DNA of 64,000 nt from UBA4132 sp037133675 (GTDB lineage Bacteria > Pseudomonadota > Gammaproteobacteria > Methylococcales > Methylomonadaceae). The notes under the pieces were generated by a model, which did no database searches, was not told the DNA's origin, and was given only the letters and a program-made list of their open reading frames with translations. A program made the position numbers and the translations under genes. This document shows, piece after piece, positions 60,931-64,000 of this stretch; the stretch's first letter is position 1, and each line of letters opens with the position of its first letter. The stretch covers positions 19,088 to 83,087 of the forward strand of contig JBAXNR010000004.1 in the NCBI GenBank assembly GCA_037133675.1, read 5' to 3'.

Positions 60931-62397
60931 ATGCGTAAAAAACAGCATGATAGTTGGCAACTTGATCGTCGTCTTCGAGAACGTGCAGAAGCAAAACTGG
61001 CAAGTATGCAGCTAACTGACAGTGAACGTCAGCGGCTTATGCAGCCCACCGATGAAATCCTGCACGAATTGCAAGTCCATCAAATTGAATTGGAGATGCA
61101 GAATGAAGAATTGCGTAGACTACAGCTTGAGTTAGAAAAATCCCGTGATCGCTATATTGACTTGTACGAATTCGCGCCTATCGGCTATCTGACACTGACC
61201 GAAAAAGGTCTCATCGATGAAATCAATCTTATGGGTTCTGCCTTATTAGGATCAGAATACAGTAAACTCATTCGGCGACGATTTGCTAGCTTCGTAGCCT
61301 GCGAAGATAGAGATCGTTGGCAGCGTCACTTTAAATACAACAAGCAACAAAGAAACAAACAAACCATTGAATTACGGCTATGTCGTGCTGACGATACCCT
61401 TTTTTACGTCAATCTCGATTGCCTAGCTGTTGAAATGTCTAATGCACCGCCCATGTTACGCATTGCCTTTAGTGACATTACTCAAATTAAAATAGCTGAA
61501 CAGCAGTTACGCATTGCCGCTGTGGTGTTTGAATCGCAAGAAGGAATGTTTATCACCGATAATCAGACTGTGATTCTGCGCGTGAATCAGACCTTCACAA
61601 AGATTACGGGTTATACCGATGAAGAAGTCATCGGTAAAACACCAAAAATTCTTCAATCAGGCCATCACAATGCGCCTTTTTATCAAACGATGTGGGATAG
61701 CATTCAGCGCACAGGCACATGGAAAGGTGAAATTTGGAATCGGCGAAAAAATGGTGAAGCCTATCCAGAGTACCTAATCATTACCGCTGTGCAAGACAAC
61801 AACGGTCTTATCAGCCATTATGTTGCGACCTTTGATGACATCACTGCAATCAAGCAGGCAGCCGATGAAATTGAGCATTATGCTTTCTATGATCCCCTCA
61901 CTGACTTGCCAAACCGCCGACAGCTAGTCACACGGCTAAATCAAGCACTGGCATCCTGTACCCGTCATAACAAGGTAGGGGCAGTTTTATTTATTGATCT
62001 GGATAATTTTAAAATCCTAAACGACACCCACGGTCATCATCAAGGCGATTTACTGCTAAAACAGGTTGCACGGTATCTTATTGACTGCACACGAGAAGAT
62101 GATACCGTGGCGCGATTGGGTGGTGATGAATTTGTGGTGGTACTGGAAAATTTGAGTACCGATATTAAGGCTGCAACCAACGAAGCCAGAACAGTGAGCG
62201 AGAAAATCCTTGTGACACTCAATCAGACCTATTCATTGTATGACTGCGAACACGACAGCTCTTCAAGCATTGGCGTGGCAATGTTTCGTGATAACCAAAA
62301 TTCGGCGGAGAAATTACTGAGACAGGCAGACATTGCTATGTATCAGGCGAAAGCGAACGGACGGAATTCGCTGTGTTTTTTTGATCCAACTATGTAA
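60931..62397 (+). CDS. PAS-PAS-GGDEF diguanylate cyclase
   Basis: A 488-residue protein. The N-terminal ILHELQVHQIELEMQNEELRR, PAS1 (EFAPIGYLTLTEKG) and PAS2 (GMFITDNQTVILRVNQTFTKITGYTDEEVIGKTP) align along their whole length with the PAS-LuxR regulator at 58565, but the output is a GGDEF domain (about 320-485): YDPLTDLPNRRQL, IDLDNFKILNDTHGHHQGD, RLGGDEFVVVLEN. A full GGDEF motif suggests active c-di-GMP synthesis; there is no EAL domain. Confidence 0.93.
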   Translation: MRKKQHDSWQLDRRLRERAEAKLASMQLTDSERQRLMQPTDEILHELQVHQIELEMQNEELRRLQLELEKSRDRYIDLYEFAPIGYLTLTEKGLIDEINLMGSALLGSEYSKLIRRRFASFVACEDRDRWQRHFKYNKQQRNKQTIELRLCRADDTLFYVNLDCLAVEMSNAPPMLRIAFSDITQIKIAEQQLRIAAVVFESQEGMFITDNQTVILRVNQTFTKITGYTDEEVIGKTPKILQSGHHNAPFYQTMWDSIQRTGTWKGEIWNRRKNGEAYPEYLIITAVQDNNGLISHYVATFDDITAIKQAADEIEHYAFYDPLTDLPNRRQLVTRLNQALASCTRHNKVGAVLFIDLDNFKILNDTHGHHQGDLLLKQVARYLIDCTREDDTVARLGGDEFVVVLENLSTDIKAATNEARTVSEKILVTLNQTYSLYDCEHDSSSSIGVAMFRDNQNSAEKLLRQADIAMYQAKANGRNSLCFFDPTM

Positions 62398-62421
62398 ATA
62401 GGCAGAACGCCAAAGGTCAAC

Positions 62422-62591
62422 GACTGCCAGTCCTTTAAAGCATAGGTATCTACACACAATTCAGCACAATAAAAACAATGGCTTATAAAAACACCAAACT
62501 CCCTCTCCTGCTGGAGAGGGTTGGGGTGAGGAGAATAAAATCAAGTAGTTACATTTCCCCTCATCCCAACCTTCTCCCTCTGGAGAAGGAG
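62422..62591. repeat. Half family B unit and an inverted-repeat element
   Basis: GACTGCCAGTCCTTTAAAG (62422-62440) is half of family B. At 62499-62591, CTCCCTCTCCTGCTGGAGAG..GGTTGGGGTGAGG faces CCTCATCCCAACC..TTCTCCCTC..GAAGGAG, a long imperfect inverted repeat of the common 'GGTTGGGGTGAGG' type. They fill the gap between the GGDEF gene and icd. Confidence 0.8.
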
Positions 62592-62632
62592 TAATAGCAT
62601 TAAAGGAGGCAGTCGTTAAACAGAACCTACGT

Positions 62633-63925
62633 TTACAAATTTTCGATAATCACATCGGCAAATTCACTGCATTTCACTTCAGTTGCCCCGTCCATTAAAC
62701 GGGCAAAATCATAAGTCACACGCTTGCTGGCAATTGCCGCATCCATTGCATCAATAATAGCATCGGCAGCTTCTGTCCATCCCATATAACGTAACATCAT
62801 TTCGCCTGATAAAATCAATGAACCAGGATTGACCTTGTCCAAATCTGCGTATTTTGGTGCTGTCCCGTGGGTGGCTTCAAATACTGCCACACCTGTTGCA
62901 TAATTAATATTTCCCCCAGGTGCAATACCAATACCACCGACTTGTGCGGCGAGTGCGTCGGATAAATAATCACCGTTTAAATTGAGCGTGGCAATGACAT
63001 CAAATTCATCGGGACGGGTTAATACTTGTTGCAAAGCAATATCGGCAATCGCATCTTTGATTAAAATCCGACCGCTAGCCAGCGCGTCTTTTTGTTCTTG
63101 ATTAGCGGCGGCTTCGCCTTGTGCGGCACGAGTTCTTTCCCATTGTGACCAAGTGTAAGTCTGCTCCGCATACTCACGTTCTGCTAAGGCGTAAGCCCAG
63201 TTGCGAAACGCACCTTCAGTGAATTTCATAATATTGCCTTTATGGACAATAGTGACGCTTTTACGCTTATTGGTAATCGCGTAATCAATCGCGGAGCGAA
63301 TTAAACGCTCTGTGCCTTGTTGTGACACAGGTTTAACACCAATACCCGATGTTTCAGGAAAGCGAATTTTTGCGTATTGCTTGGGAAAATTTTCTTGTAA
63401 CAACCGCAGGAATAACACCGCGTCAGCACTGCCTTGTTCAAACTCCACACCCGCATAAATGTCTTCGGTATTTTCACGAAAAATCACCATATCAACTGAT
63501 TCTGGTTTTTTCACAGGTGAAGGCACACCATTAAACCAACGTACTGGACGCAAACACACATACATATCCAGTTTTTGCCGCAATGCCACATTTAATGAAC
63601 TAATGCCGCCACCGATAGGCGTGGTCAATGGCCCTTTAATCGACACCAAATAATCTCGACACGCATCCACCGTGGCATCAGGTAACCAAGTATTCAGCAA
63701 CTCAAAGGCTTTGCCTCCTGCATACACTTCCAGCCACTGAATTTGTCGCTGTCCTGAGTAGGCTTTGGCTACTGCCGCATTCAAAACCCGCACCGTTGCT
63801 CGCCATATATCAGCTCCTGTACCATCGCCTTCGATATAGGGAATAATTGGATGGTTAGGCACGATTAACTTGCCGTCTTGTAAGCTGATTGGACTGCCAT
63901 TTACTGGGGGAATAACATTAGTCAT
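62633..63925 (-). CDS. icd: NADP-dependent isocitrate dehydrogenase
   Basis: A 430-residue TCA-cycle enzyme of the E. coli Icd type (416). Visible are PYIEGDGTGADIW, the phosphorylatable Ser region DMYVCLRPVRWFNGVPSPVKKPESVDMVIFREN, and TIVHKGNIMKFTEGAFRNW. The later DVIATLNLNGDYLSDALAAQVGG and ATHGTAPKYADLDKVNPGSLILS are also standard. The ATG has a purine-rich site upstream; the last 75 bases of the window should contain its promoter. Confidence 0.97.
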   Translation of the reverse strand: MTNVIPPVNGSPISLQDGKLIVPNHPIIPYIEGDGTGADIWRATVRVLNAAVAKAYSGQRQIQWLEVYAGGKAFELLNTWLPDATVDACRDYLVSIKGPLTTPIGGGISSLNVALRQKLDMYVCLRPVRWFNGVPSPVKKPESVDMVIFRENTEDIYAGVEFEQGSADAVLFLRLLQENFPKQYAKIRFPETSGIGVKPVSQQGTERLIRSAIDYAITNKRKSVTIVHKGNIMKFTEGAFRNWAYALAEREYAEQTYTWSQWERTRAAQGEAAANQEQKDALASGRILIKDAIADIALQQVLTRPDEFDVIATLNLNGDYLSDALAAQVGGIGIAPGGNINYATGVAVFEATHGTAPKYADLDKVNPGSLILSGEMMLRYMGWTEAADAIIDAMDAAIASKRVTYDFARLMDGATEVKCSEFADVIIENL

Positions 63926-64000
63926 TTATAACTCCTGAGTTGATTTAAGTAGGTAAGCATATCTCTTTTAACATTTCGCTGAAGCCCAATAGCTTTAGAG

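Noticed and set aside
3491..62591. Possible CRISPR array among the palindromic repeats
   Set aside because: The repeats are dispersed singly or in doublets, lack regular spacers, and no cas gene is present.

Overview
The window reads as chromosome from a moderately AT-rich gammaproteobacterium. Household genes are of standard gammaproteobacterial type: ybiT, rlmD, recJ, proB, recB, clpS-clpA, infA, icd, gcvH, dgkA and zur. A methanotroph or sulfur-oxidiser relative (Methylococcales or Thiotrichales) would fit the many palindromic repeats, the hyp genes and the PAS sensors. No diagnostic metabolic gene is present, so that placement is inference.

Layout. 1-2244 (minus): a tight gcvH-dgkA-pfkB-mazG run, mazG cut by the window edge. 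2348-7121 (plus): grxC, ppnP, a NYN nuclease, ybiT, an unrecognised basic protein and a membrane protein with one haem c site, closed by a strong terminator. 7206-19461 (minus): twelve genes in one direction with short gaps, the most unusual stretch. From 5' to 3' they are a DJ-1/PfpI protein, a benzoylformate-decarboxylase-like ThDP enzyme, a tandem EthD protein, two NTF2/SnoaL proteins around a VOC protein, an ankyrin protein, a SLATT/DUF4231-like membrane protein, a tandem muconolactone-isomerase-like protein, a second DJ-1/PfpI protein, a GlgX-type debranching enzyme, and an AGE-type barrel with a C-terminal STAS-like domain. I know no described pathway with this gene set. 19944-22612 (minus): a ZnuD-like TonB receptor and Zur, each preceded by a Zur-box-like palindrome. 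22891-26293 (plus): a second GlgX, tRNA-Leu(UAA) and a radical SAM enzyme.

26354-37911 is accessory: a broken restriction-helicase remnant, repeats, a three-gene RND efflux operon, a fused restriction-modification gene split by a one-base frameshift, and a VapBC pair bracketed by a duplication of the 3' end of that gene. 37984-41124 holds rlmD and recJ. 41336-46856 (minus) is a decaying hydrogenase-maturation locus: hypF, hypC and hypD are whole, but only about 31 codons of hypE remain. The hypD-hypE gap holds a HigBA-type pair and a remnant of a REP-associated tyrosine transposase (RAYT). 47003-55259 is household (proB, recB, clpS, clpA, a DUF29 gene, infA). 55668-62397 encodes signalling proteins: a CheB-CheR-PAS fusion, a PAS-LuxR regulator, and a PAS-GGDEF protein that shares its input half with the regulator. 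icd closes the window.

Running through everything are several families of palindromic or inverted-repeat elements. Most sit just after stop codons, but three lie in frame inside genes (one in hypF, two in the restriction-modification gene), much like Rickettsia palindromic elements. One 228-bp MITE-like element has landed inside another repeat and carries an apparent 4-bp target duplication.
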